Shown: piece after piece, positions 54,528 to 64,000 of the stretch
Layout: each line of letters begins with the position of its first letter
How positions within the stretch are numbered: position 1 is the stretch's first letter
Assembly: GCA_951799425.1 (NCBI GenBank)
Contig: OX637407.1
Location: forward strand, 441,501-505,500
Reading direction: 5' to 3'
Length of the DNA: 64,000 nt
From: Ilex aquifolium
Lineage: Eukaryota; Streptophyta; Magnoliopsida; Aquifoliales; Aquifoliaceae
Made by a program: the position numbers and the translations under genes
Notes under the pieces: generated by a model
Databases searched by the model: none
What the model was told of the DNA's origin: nothing
What the model saw: only the letters and a program-made list of their open reading frames with translations

Positions 54528-56861
54528 CTACTGACATGTGAGGCATCTACTGACAAAATCGCCAATCTGCCTTTTCATCCCGCTCCAATAATACTGGCGA
54601 CGAAGATCATGATACATCTTCGTGCCGCCTGGATGCACCGCAAAACGAGAGCAATGGAACTCCCTGAGGATCTCCTCTCTCAGCTCCGCCGACTGGGGAA
54701 CCACAACCTTTCCCCTAAACCGAAGACTGTCATCCGAGTGAATGGCCCAGCCCTCGTCACCAGTACCCGCCTGCACTCGGTCCCTGATGGATGATAACTC
54801 TGAGTCCTGTCTCTGGGACTCAATCACTCTACTCAGTAGGGAAGGTGTAGCCACCAAGCTCCCTAAAACACCCTGAGTCCGACCCCGATAATGCAGCCCA
54901 AATTGTCCCACGGTCTCAAGCATCCGCCACTCCCGGGAAGCTACACTAGCTAAAACACCCCGTGACTTCCGGCTAAGCGCATCTGCCACCACATTTGCCT
55001 TACCAGGGTGATAATGCAAAGTGAAGTCATAGTCTTCTAGGTACTCCATCCACCTACGCTGCCTCATGTTGAGGTCCCGCTGAGTGAAGATGTACTTCAG
55101 ACTTTTGTGGTCCGAAAACACCTCAAATTGTTCACCATACAAATAGTGGCGCCAAGCCTTTAAGGCAAAGACAACGGCCGCCAACTCCATATCATGCGTA
55201 GGGTAATTCTGCTCGTGATTCTTCAACTGTCGAGAACCATAAGCCACCACTCTCCCGGACTGCATCAAGACACAACCCAGTCCGTCCTTGGAGGCATCGC
55301 AATACACCGTGTAGTTTTGCCCCCTCTCTGGAACAATCAAGATAGGAGCTGAAGTGAGCCTCCTCTTTAGTTCTTGGAATGCCTTCTCACACGAATCATT
55401 CCACTCGAACTTGACCTCCTTCCGGGTCAATCTAGTCATAGGTGCGGCTAGTCGGGAGAAGTCCTCGATGAACTTCCGGTAATACCCTGCCAATCCCAAG
55501 AAACTACGTATCTTGAAGACTGACTTTGGCCTCTCCCAACTAATAACTGCCTCAACCTTCTCCGGGTCAACTGATACCCCCGAAGCTGACACCACGTGTC
55601 CCAAAAATTTCACCTCCGTAAGCCAAAATTCACACTTGCTGAACTTGGCGTACAATTTACAGTCCCTCAAGGTCTGGAGAACAATCATCAAGTGACCCTC
55701 ATTCTCCTCCTCTGTCTTGGAGTAGATCAGGATGTCATCAACAAACACTACGACAAATTGATCTAAATAGGGCTGGAACACCCTATGCATGAGATCCATG
55801 AATGCCGCCGGGGCATTCGTCAACCCAAATGGCATCACCGTGAACTCGAAATGCCCGTACCGCGTTCTGAACGCCGTCTTAGGGATATCTGACTCCCTAA
55901 TCCTCAACTGATGGTAGCCCGTGCGGAGATCTATCTTTGAATAGACCCGCGCTCCCCTCAGCTGATCAAACAGATCATCGATCCTCGGCAAAGGGTACCT
56001 ATTCTTGATGGTGACCCGGTTCAACTGCCGATAGTCTATACACAATCGAAGGGTCTTATCCTTCTTCTTGGCAAACAGCACCGGAGCGCCCCAAGGTGAG
56101 GTACTCGGTCTAATAAAGCCCTTGTCCAATAATTCTTGTAATTGGACCTTGAGTTCTTGCAACTCAGCTGGCGTCATCCTATGTGGAGTCATAGAAATGG
56201 GCGAAGTACCCGGATGCAACTCAATGCTAAAGTCCACATCCCCATGGGGAAGTAATCCCGGTAACTCGTTCGGAAAAACGTCCTCATACTCGCACACCAC
56301 CTGAGGTAGACCCAATTCTTGTCTTGCCTCGTCCTCCAGGGTAAGGCTCGCAAGCCAACCCATCAATTGCCCATGCCATCGTGAATCATACACGACTTGA
56401 GGCAAAACATCATGTTTTTCCCCCTGAAACTTGAAACAAACACCGTCCGGTGTATAGGCAGTGACCCTCTTCCTGTCACAATCAATAACGACCCGATGCG
56501 CCGCCAACCAGTCCATCCCAAGGATGACATCGAATTCCGACATGTCCATAATCCTAAGGTCCACGGTGAGTAGAATCCCCGAGATCTCTAGCTCACAACC
56601 CCGAAATATCTGATTCACACACACCCAAGCTCTTAGGGGTGAATTCACACACAACGGCTCTTCCAAGGCATCAACCTCTAAGCCCAAATCCCTCACACAT
56701 GATGCAGAAATGAATGAATGTGATGCACCAGAGTCAAATAATACTTTAGCCCATAAGCGAGAAAGTAGAAATGTACCCTGAATGACCGACTGGTCCACTG
56801 GCTCAGCCTGAGGTGTAATGGCGTAGACACGCCCCTGGGTCCCCGAAGTCCCGGCCTGCAT
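54528..56861 (-). CDS. Element J protease, reverse transcriptase, RNase H and integrase zinc domain
   Basis: 777 open codons. Protease has [10 protein letters not shown] (residues about 41-50) and ILGMDWL. RT has [12 protein letters not shown] (about 273), [11 protein letters not shown] (about 309), [12 protein letters not shown] (about 343) and FVDD (373-376). RNase H has [10 protein letters not shown] (about 520) and [12 protein letters not shown] (about 581). The integrase zinc-binding region has [10 protein letters not shown] and CLTCQ (about 743-777). It ends at a TAG where element A has Gln, and the integrase core continues in the same frame at 54527. All catalytic residues are present, so pol is one nonsense mutation from open. 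Upstream gag is broken by stops, so no full polyprotein can be made. Confidence 0.92.
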   Translation of the reverse strand: MQAGTSGTQGRVYAITPQAEPVDQSVIQGTFLLSRLWAKVLFDSGASHSFISASCVRDLGLEVDALEEPLCVNSPLRAWVCVNQIFRGCELEISGILLTVDLRIMDMSEFDVILGMDWLAAHRVVIDCDRKRVTAYTPDGVCFKFQGEKHDVLPQVVYDSRWHGQLMGWLASLTLEDEARQELGLPQVVCEYEDVFPNELPGLLPHGDVDFSIELHPGTSPISMTPHRMTPAELQELKVQLQELLDKGFIRPSTSPWGAPVLFAKKKDKTLRLCIDYRQLNRVTIKNRYPLPRIDDLFDQLRGARVYSKIDLRTGYHQLRIRESDIPKTAFRTRYGHFEFTVMPFGLTNAPAAFMDLMHRVFQPYLDQFVVVFVDDILIYSKTEEENEGHLMIVLQTLRDCKLYAKFSKCEFWLTEVKFLGHVVSASGVSVDPEKVEAVISWERPKSVFKIRSFLGLAGYYRKFIEDFSRLAAPMTRLTRKEVKFEWNDSCEKAFQELKRRLTSAPILIVPERGQNYTVYCDASKDGLGCVLMQSGRVVAYGSRQLKNHEQNYPTHDMELAAVVFALKAWRHYLYGEQFEVFSDHKSLKYIFTQRDLNMRQRRWMEYLEDYDFTLHYHPGKANVVADALSRKSRGVLASVASREWRMLETVGQFGLHYRGRTQGVLGSLVATPSLLSRVIESQRQDSELSSIRDRVQAGTGDEGWAIHSDDSLRFRGKVVVPQSAELREEILREFHCSRFAVHPGGTKMYHDLRRQYYWSGMKRQIGDFVSRCLTCQ

Positions 56862-57500
56862 GCCCTGTCCTCAGCCTCGACCCATGCTTTGGCCCACCTG
56901 CCCGACTGCGGAGTCCCCGCTCGAAAAGTGGTAGGGGCCTGAGTAGTGCCCTAGAACTGATACTGGTTTCCCTAGCCCATGGTGGGGTAGGGAGGAACAA
57001 GGTGTGTCTGCGACTGTCCCACTGATGACTGGGACTGAGGTTTCCCATAGCTCTAGGATCCTTGCCTCTGCGGACAATCCCGCTTCATATGCCCCGATTG
57101 GTGGCAATGGAAACATGTCTTCTGGCCTGCCTGGTGGGTAGTCCTGAAGTTTCTCCCGCCCTGGGAAAATTGACCTTGGCCTTGGCCTTGATAGCCACAG
57201 CCCTATCCTTGTTGTCCTTGAGGAGCAGAAGTCCGCTGCTTCTTCCCCGAACTAGAAGAAGAGGATTGGCCCTCCTTCTTCTTATCCTTAGCACCCGCCT
57301 CACGGATGCTTCGTGCATCGTCAACCTCCCTCTCAATGGCCATAGCTGTCTCGACCATAGAGTCCAAGTCTTGCAGGCGGAGGCCCACAATCTTTCCCCG
57401 GATGGATAGATTCAACCCATCCTCAAACCTTCTTACCTTGGCCATATCTGTGGCCACGTAATCATCAGCAAATCGGGCTAATTCGGTGGACTTAGCCACA
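56549..57500 (-). pseudogene. Element J gag C-terminus and protease start (array unit 0)
   Basis: First (3'-most) unit of the tandem array and the one joined to intact pol. It covers gag from [13 protein letters not shown] through [14 protein letters not shown], the Ser-rich linker and the zinc knuckle CFHCHQSGHMKRDC. A Gln/Gly-rich tail leads to protease up to LLTVDLRIM. In gag, stops occur in the Gln/Gly-rich region (two near 56940-56985, one near 56872) and at 57207, where Gln codons are expected. At 57500 the DNA jumps from gag back to protease of the next unit. Confidence 0.88.
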
Positions 57501-58453
57501 TAATCCTAAGGTCCACGGTGAGTAGAATCCCCGAGATCTCTAGCTCACAACCCCGAAATATTTGATTCACACACACCCAAGCTCCTAGGAGTGAATTCAC
57601 ACACAACGGCTCTTCCAAGGCATCAACCTCTAAGCCCAAATCTCTCACACATGATGCAGAAATGAATGAATGTGATGCACCAGAGTCAAATAATACTTTA
57701 GCCCATAAGCGAGAAAGTAGAAATGTACCCTGAATGACCGACTGGTCCACTGGCTCAGCCTGAGGTGTAATGGCGTAGACACGTCCCTGGGTCCCCGAAG
57801 TCCCGGCCTGCATGCCCTGTCCTCAGCCTCGACCCATGCTTTGGCCCACCTGGCCCGACTGCGAAGTCCCCGCTCGAAAAGTGGTAGGGGCCTGAGTAGT
57901 GCCCTAGAACTGATACTGGTTTCCCTAGCCCATGGTGGGGTATGGAGGAACAAGGTGTGTCTGCGACTGTCCCACTGATGACTGGGACTGAGATGTCCCA
58001 TAGCTCTGGGATCCTTGCCTCTGCGGACAATCCCGCTTCATATGCCCCGATTGGTGGCAATGGAAACATGTCTTCTGGCCTGCCTGGTGGGTAGTCCTGA
58101 AGTTTCTCCCGCCCTGGGAAAATTGACCTTGGCCTTGGCCTTGATAGCCACAGCCCTGTCCTTGTTGTCCTTGAGGAGCAGAAGTCCGCTGCTTCTTCCC
58201 CGAACTAGAAGAAGAGGATTGGCCCTCCTTCTTCTTATCCTTAGCACCCGCCTCACGGATGCTTCGTGCATCGTCAACCTCCCTCTCAATGACCATAGCT
58301 GTCTCGACCATAGAGTCCAAGTCTTGCAGACGGAGGCCCACAATCTTTCCCCGGATGGATAGATTCAACCCATCCTCAAACCTTCTTACCTTGGCCATAT
58401 CCGTGGCCACGTAATCATCAGCAAATCGGGCTAATTCGGTGGACTTAGCCACA
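57501..58453 (-). repeat. Array unit 1
   Basis: 953 bp, odd type: CCCTGTCC near 58155 and QAEP preceded by Pro. It keeps an open 175-codon gag stretch (58452-57925) including the zinc knuckle. Confidence 0.9.
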
Positions 58454-59404
58454 TAATCCTAAGGTCCACGGTGAGTAGAATCCCCGAGATCTCTAGCTCA
58501 CAACCCCGAAATATCTGATTCACACACCCAAGCTCCTAGGGGTGAATTCACACACAACGGCTCTTCCAAGGCATCAACCTCTAAGCCCAAATCCCTCACA
58601 CATGATGCAGAAATGAATGAATGTGATGCACCAGAGTCAAATAATACTTTAGCCCATAAGCGAGAAAGTAGAAATGTACCCTGAATGACCGACTGGTCCA
58701 CTGGCTCAGCCTGAAGTGTAATGGCGTAGACACGCCCCTGGGTCCCCGAAGTCCCGGCCTGCATGCCCTGTCCTCAGCCTCGACCCATGCTTTGGCCCAC
58801 CTGGCCCGACTACGGAGTCCCCGCTCGAAAAGTGGTAGGGGCCTGAGTAGTGCCCTAGAACTGATACTGGTTTCCCTAGCCCATGGTGGGGTAGGGAGGA
58901 AAAAGGTGTGTCTGCGACTGTCCCACTGATGACTGGGACTGAGGTGTTCCATAGCTCTGGGATCCTTGCCTCTACGGACAATCCCGATTCATATGCCCCG
59001 ATTGGTGGCAATGGAAACATGTCTTCTGGCCTGCCTGGTGGGTAGTCCTGAAGTTTCTCCCGCCCTGGGAAAATTGACCTTGGCCTTGGCCTTGATAGCC
59101 ACAGCCCTATCCTTGTTGTCCTTGAGGAGCAGAAGTCCGCTGCTTCTTCCCCGAACTAGAAGAAGAGGATTGGCCCTCCTTCTTCTTATCCTTAGCACCC
59201 GCCTCACGGATGCTTCGTGCATCGTCAACCTCCCTCTCAATGGCCATAGCTGTCTCGACCATAGAGTCCAAGTCTTGCAGGCGGAGGCCCACAATCTTTC
59301 CCCGGATGGATAGATTCAACCCATCCTCAAACCTTCTTACCTTGGCCATATCCGTGGCCACGTAATCATCAGCAAATCGGGCTAATTCGGTGGACTTAGC
59401 CACA
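58454..59404 (-). repeat. Array unit 2
   Basis: 951 bp, even type: CCCTATCC near 59105, Leu before QAEP. A 2-bp deletion in the CACACACACCC stretch near 58525 explains its length. Confidence 0.9.
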
Positions 59405-60357
59405 TAATCCTAAGGTCCACGGTGAGTAGAATCCCCGAGATCTCTAGCTCACAACCCCGAAATATCTGATTCACACACACCCAAGCTCCTAGGGGTGAAT
59501 TCACACACAACGGCTCTTCCAAGGCATCAACCTCTAAGCCCAAATCTCTCACACATGATGCAGAAATGAATGAATGTGATGCACCAGAGTCAAATAATAC
59601 TTTAGCCCATAAGCGAGAAAGTAGAAATGTACCCTGAATGACCGACTGGTCCACTGGCTCAGCCTGAGGTGTAATGGCGTAGACACGCCCCTGGGTCCCC
59701 GAAGTCCCGGCCTGCATGCCCTGTCCTCAGCCTCGACCCATGCTTTGGCCCACCTGGCCCGACTGCGGAGTCCCCGCTCGAAAAGTGGTAGGGGCCTGAG
59801 TAGTGCCCTAGAACTGATACTGGTTTCCCTAGCCCATGGTGGGGTATGGAGGAACAAGGTGTGTCTGCGACTGTCCCACTGATGACTGGGACTGAGGTGT
59901 CCCATAGCTCTGGGATCCTTGCCTCTGCGGACAATCCCGCTTCATATGCCCCGATTGGTGGCAATGGAAACATGTCTTCTGGCCTGCCTGGTGGGTAGTC
60001 CTGAAGTTTCTCCCGCCCTGGGAAAATTGACCTTGGCCTTGGCCTTGATAGCCACAGCCCTGTCCTTGTTGTCCTTGAGGAGCAGAAGTCCGCTGCTTCT
60101 TCCCCGAACTAGAAGAAGAGGATTGGCCCTCCTTCTTCTTATCCTTAGCACCCGCCTCACGGATGCTTCGTGCATCGTCAACCTCCCTCTCAATGGCCAT
60201 AGCTGTCTCGACCATAGAGTCCAAGTCTTGCAGACGGAGGCCCACAATCTTTCCCCGGATGGATAGCTTCAACCCATCCTCAAACCTTCTTACCTTGGCC
60301 ATATCCGTGGCCACGTAATCATCAGCAAATCGGGCTAATTCGGTGGACTTAGGCACA
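59405..60357 (-). repeat. Array unit 3
   Basis: 953 bp, odd type, with TTAGGCACA instead of TTAGCCACA at the gag end and AGCTTCAACCC in place of AGATTCAACCC. Both marks are shared with unit 5. Confidence 0.9.
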
Positions 60358-61310
60358 TAATCCTAAGGTCCACGGTGAGTAGAATCCCCGAGATCTCTAG
60401 CTCACAACCCCGAAATATCTGATTCACACACACCCAAGCTCCTAGGGGTGAATTCACACACAACGGCTCTTCCAAGGCATCAACCTCTAAGCCCAAATCC
60501 CTCACACATGATGCAGAAATGAATGAATGTGATGCACCAGAGTCAAATAATACTTTAGCCCATAAGCGAGAAAGTAGAAATGTACCCTGAATGACCGACT
60601 GGTCCACTGGCTCAGCCTGAAGTGTAATGGCGTAGACACGCCCCTGGGTCCCCGAAGTCCCGGCCTGCATGCCCTGTCCTCAGCCTCGACCCATGCTTTG
60701 GCCCACCTGGCCCGACTACGGAGTCCCCGCTCGAAAAGTGGTAGGGGCCTGAGTAGTGCCCTAGAACTGATACTGGTTTCCCTAGCCCATGGTGGGGTAG
60801 GGAGGAACAAGGTGTGTCTGCGACTGTCCCACTGATGACTGGGACTGAGGTGTCCCATAGCTCTGGGATCCTTGCCTCTGCGGACAATCCCGCTTCATAT
60901 GCCCCGATTGGTGGCAATGGAAACATGTCTTCTGGCCTGCCTGGTGGGTAGTCCTGAAGTTTCTCCCGCCCTGGGAAAATTGACCTTGGCCTTGGCCTTG
61001 ATAGCCACAGCCCTATCCTTGTTGTCCTTGAGGAGCAGAAGTCCGCTGCTTCTTCCCCGAACTAGAAGAAGAGGATTGGCCCTCCTTCTTCTTATCCTTA
61101 GCACCCGCCTCACGGATGCTTCGTGCATCGTCAACCTCCCTCTCAATGGCCATAGCTGTCTCGACCATAGAGTCCAAGTCTTGCAGGCGGAGGCCCACAA
61201 TCTTTCCCCGGATGGATAGATTCAACCCATCCTCAAACCTTCTTACCTTGGCCATATCCGTGGCCACGTAATCATCAGCAAATCGGGCTAATTCGGTGGA
61301 CTTAGCCACA
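60358..61310 (-). repeat. Array unit 4
   Basis: 953 bp, even type (CCCTATCC near 61012; Leu before QAEP). Confidence 0.9.
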
Positions 61311-62263
61311 TAATCCTAAGGTCCACGGTGAGTAGAATCCCCGAGATCTCTAGCTCACAACCCCGAAATATCTGATTCACACACACCCAAGCTCCTAGGG
61401 GTGAATTCACACACAACGGCTCTTCCAAGGCATCAACCTCTAAGCCCAAATCTCTCACACATGATGCAGAAATGAATGAATGTGATGCACCAGAGTCAAA
61501 TAATACTTTAGCCCATAAGCGAGAAAGTAGAAATGTACCCTGAATGACCGACTGGTCCACTGGCTCAGCCTGAGGTGTAATGGCGTAGACACGCCCCTGG
61601 GTCCCCGAAGTCCCGGCCTGCATGCCCGGTCCTCAGCCTCGACCCATGCTTTGGCCCACCTGGCCCGACTGCGGAGTCCCCGCTCGAAAAGTGGTAGGGG
61701 CCTGAGTAGTGCCCTAGAACTGATACTGGTTTCCCTAGCCCATGGTGGGGTATGGAGGAACAAGGTGTGTCTGCGACTGTCCCACTGATGACTGGGACTG
61801 AGGTGTCCCATAGCTCTGGGATCCTTGCCTCTGCGGACAATCCCGCTTCATATGCCCCGATTGGTGGCAATGGAAACATGTCTTCTGGCCTGCCTGGTGG
61901 GTAGTCCTGAAGTTTCTCCCGCCCTGGGAAAATTGACCTTGGCCTTGGCCTTGATAGCCACAGCCCTGTCCTTGTTGTCCTTGAGGAGCAGAAGTCCGCT
62001 GCTTCTTCCCCGAACTAGAAGAAGAGGATTGGCCCTCCTTCTTCTTATCCTTAGCACCCGCCTCACGGATGCTTCGTGCATCGTCAACCTCCCTCTCAAT
62101 GGCCATAGCTGTCTCGACCATAGAGTCCAAGTCTTGCAGACGGAGGCCCACAATCTTTCCCCGGATGGATAGCTTCAACCCATCCTCAAACCTTCTTACC
62201 TTGGCCATATCCGTGGCCACGTAATCATCAGCAAATCGGGCTAATTCGGTGGACTTAGGCACA
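61311..62263 (-). repeat. Array unit 5
   Basis: 953 bp, odd type, with TTAGGCACA at the gag end (as unit 3) and GCCCGGTCC near 61625 (as unit 7). Confidence 0.9.
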
Positions 62264-63216
62264 TAATCCTAAGGTCCACGGTGAGTAGAATCCCCGAGAT
62301 CTCTAGCTCACAACCCCGAAATATCTGATTCACACACACCCAAGCTCCTAGGGGTGAATTCACACACAACGGCTCTTCCAAGGCATCAACCTCTAAGCCC
62401 AAATCCCTCACACATGATGCAGAAATGAATGAATGTGATGCACCAGAGTCAAATAATACTTTAGCCCATAAGCGAGAAAGTAGAAATGTACCCTGAATGA
62501 CCGACTGGTCCACTGGCTCAGCCTGAAGTGTAATGGCGTAGACACGCCCCTGGGTCCCCGAAGTCCCGGCCTGCATGCCCTGTCCTCAGCCTCGACCCAT
62601 GCTTTGGCCCACCTGGCCCGACTACGGAGTCCCCGCTCGAAAAGTGGTAGGGGCCTGAGTAGTGCCCTAGAACTGATACTGGTTTCCCTAGCCCATGGTG
62701 GGGTAGGGAGGAACAAGGTGTGTCTGCGACTGTCCCACTGATGACTGGGACTGAGGTTTCCCATAGCTCTGGGATCCTTGCCTCTGCGGACAATCCCGCT
62801 TCATATGCCCCGATTGGTGGCAATGGAAACATGTCTTCTGGCCTGCCTGGTGGGTAGTCCTGAAGTTTCTCCCGCCCTGGGAAAATTGACCTTGGCCTTG
62901 GCCTTGATAGCCACAGCCCTATCCTTGTTGTCCTTGAGGAGCAGAAGTCCGCTGCTTCTTCCCCGAACTAGAAGAAGAGGATTGGCCCTCCTTCTTCTTA
63001 TCCTTAGCACCCGCCTCACGGATGCTTCGTGCATCGTCAACCTCCCTCTCAATGGCCATAGCTGTCTCGACCATAGAGTCCAAGTCTTGCAGGCGGAGGC
63101 CCACAATCTTTCCCCGGATGGATAGATTCAACCCATCCTCAAACCTTCTTACCTTGGCCATATCCGTGGCCACGTAATCATCAGCAAATCGGGCTAATTC
63201 GGTGGACTTAGCCACA
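62264..63216 (-). repeat. Array unit 6
   Basis: 953 bp, even type (CCCTATCC near 62920; Leu before QAEP). TGAGGTTTCCCATAG near 62755 is shared with unit 0. Confidence 0.9.
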
Positions 63217-64000
63217 TAATCCTAAGGTCCACGGTGAGTAGAATCCCCGAGATCTCTAGCTCACAACCCCGAAATATCTGATTCACACACACCCAAGCTC
63301 CTAGGGGTGAATTCACACACAACGGCTCTTCCAAGGCATCAACCTCTAAGCCCAAATCTCTCACACATGATGCAGAAATGAATGAATGTGATGCACCAGA
63401 GTCAAATAATACTTTAGCCCATAAGCGAGAAAGTAGAAATGTACCCTGAATGACCGACTGGTCCACTGGCTCAGCCTGAGGTGTAATGGCGTAGACACGC
63501 CCCTGGGTCCCCGAAGTCCCGGCCTGCATGCCCGGTCCTCAGCCTCGACCCATGCTTTGGCCCACCTGGCCCGACTGCGGAGTCCCCGCTCGAAAAGTGG
63601 TAGGGGCCTGAGTAGTGCCCTAGAACTGATACTGGTTTCCCTAGCCCATGGTGGGGTATGGAGGAACAAGGTGTGTCTGCGACTGTCCCACTGATGACTG
63701 GTACTGAGGTGTCCCATAGCTCTGGGATCCTTGCCTCTGCGGACAATCCCGCTTCATATGCCCCGATTGGTGGCAATGGAAACATGTCTTCTGGCCTGCC
63801 TGGTGGGTAGTCCTGAAGTTTCTCCCGCCCTGGGAAAATTGACCTTGGCCTTGGCCTTGATAGCCACAGCCCTGTCCTTGTTGTCCTTGAGGAGCAGAAG
63901 TCCGCTGCTTCTTCCCCGAACTAGAAGAAGAGGATTGGCCCTCCTTCTTCTTATCCTTAGCACCCGCCTCACGGATGCTTCGTGCATCGTCAACCTCCCT
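63217..64000 (-). repeat. Array unit 7, cut by window end
   Basis: First 784 bp of an odd-type unit with GCCCGGTCC near 63530. The array continues beyond the window. Confidence 0.9.

Larger units (their letters stand above)
50791..64000 (-). mobile_element. Element J, Tekay-type retrotransposon with tandemly amplified gag segment (runs off window)
   Basis: Minus-strand element with 3' LTR at 50791-53296, PPT at 53297-53309, pol from 56861 down to 53391, and gag-protease DNA from 56549 onwards. The last segment is repeated head to tail to the window edge. Close sister of element A in protein sequence. AACGT at 50786-50790 would be the left TSD; the 5' LTR and gag N-terminus lie outside the window. 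Confidence 0.88.
56549..64000 (-). repeat. 953-bp tandem array of a gag-protease segment
   Basis: Head-to-tail units start (TAATCCTAAGG) at 56549, 57501, 58454, 59405, 60358, 61311, 62264 and 63217: seven full units of 952, 953, 951 and then 953 bp, plus a partial one cut by the window edge. Units differ at few positions. The junction in every unit joins gag codon VAKS to protease codon RIM (TTAGCCACA then TAATCC). Unit length is not a multiple of three, and shared stops lie inside each unit, so the array does not encode a repeat protein. Confidence 0.95.

Noticed and set aside
57062-63125. Repeated plus-strand ORFs of 115 codons, suggestive of a repeat protein family
   Set aside because: They are antisense shadows of the tandemly repeated gag segment; real gag motifs are on the minus strand.
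56549-64000. CRISPR-like or repeat-protein interpretation of the 953-bp array
   Set aside because: Units are long, contiguous, not spacer-separated, contain shared stops and are not a multiple of three. They are a duplicated retrotransposon segment.

Overview
The window looks like heterochromatic, transposon-filled DNA of a flowering plant. No bacterial-type operon, tRNA, rRNA or CRISPR is visible. Almost every coding remnant belongs to an LTR retrotransposon. Most are Ty3/gypsy chromoviruses of the Tekay/Del type: long 2.2-2.6 kb LTRs, an initiator-Met tRNA primer site, and an integrase ending in a chromodomain-like tail. One is an Athila/Tat-type element with a tRNA-Asp-like primer site. 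The species cannot be named from this sequence. I give the elements letters A to M for reference.

Layout. 1-3900: two diverged copies of a GA/TG-rich repeat flank a broken short-chain dehydrogenase/reductase fragment, the only host-like gene seen. 3905-29919: an old minus-strand element B (non-coding internal region) with nested insertions. Solo LTR C (7567-20015, TSD CGTTG) lies inside B, and the complete 9.87 kb element A (8446-18316, TSD CCCAT) lies inside C. In B's other LTR sits solo LTR D (22626-29740, TSD TTTAC), which itself holds the internally deleted element E. 29920-30425: fragment of another LTR (M). 30426-42784: Athila/Tat-type element G, with gag and protease but no RT or integrase. 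It is interrupted by LTR pieces H1 and F and by solo LTR I (TSD TATGC). 42785-43593: an unassigned retroelement ORF (K). 43594-46565: truncated gag and 5' LTR of a second E-family copy (E2). 46916-49494: an intron-containing pseudogene (L) resembling the plant 'putative gypsy type transposon' domain with a coiled coil. 49495-50790: LTR H2. 50791-64000: minus-strand Tekay-type element J, whose pol has one stop codon and whose gag-protease segment is expanded into a tandem array that runs off the window.

Two observations stand out. First, a 953-bp segment of J covering the gag C-terminus and the start of protease is repeated head to tail at least 7.8 times (56549-64000). It has an alternating, dimeric higher-order organisation, which looks like a satellite being born from a retrotransposon coding region. 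Second, at least nine LTRs from several families carry clusters of short CpG-centred palindromes. The core differs by family (TACCGGTA, TTCGAA, TTCCGGAA, GGCGCC), and several clusters share a 'TTCCAGTG' spacer. This is unexplained structure worth testing as a regulatory or RNA-folding module.

All element calls rest on reading motifs, LTR ends, primer sites, polypurine tracts and target-site duplications by eye. Percent identities, ages and database matches were not computed.
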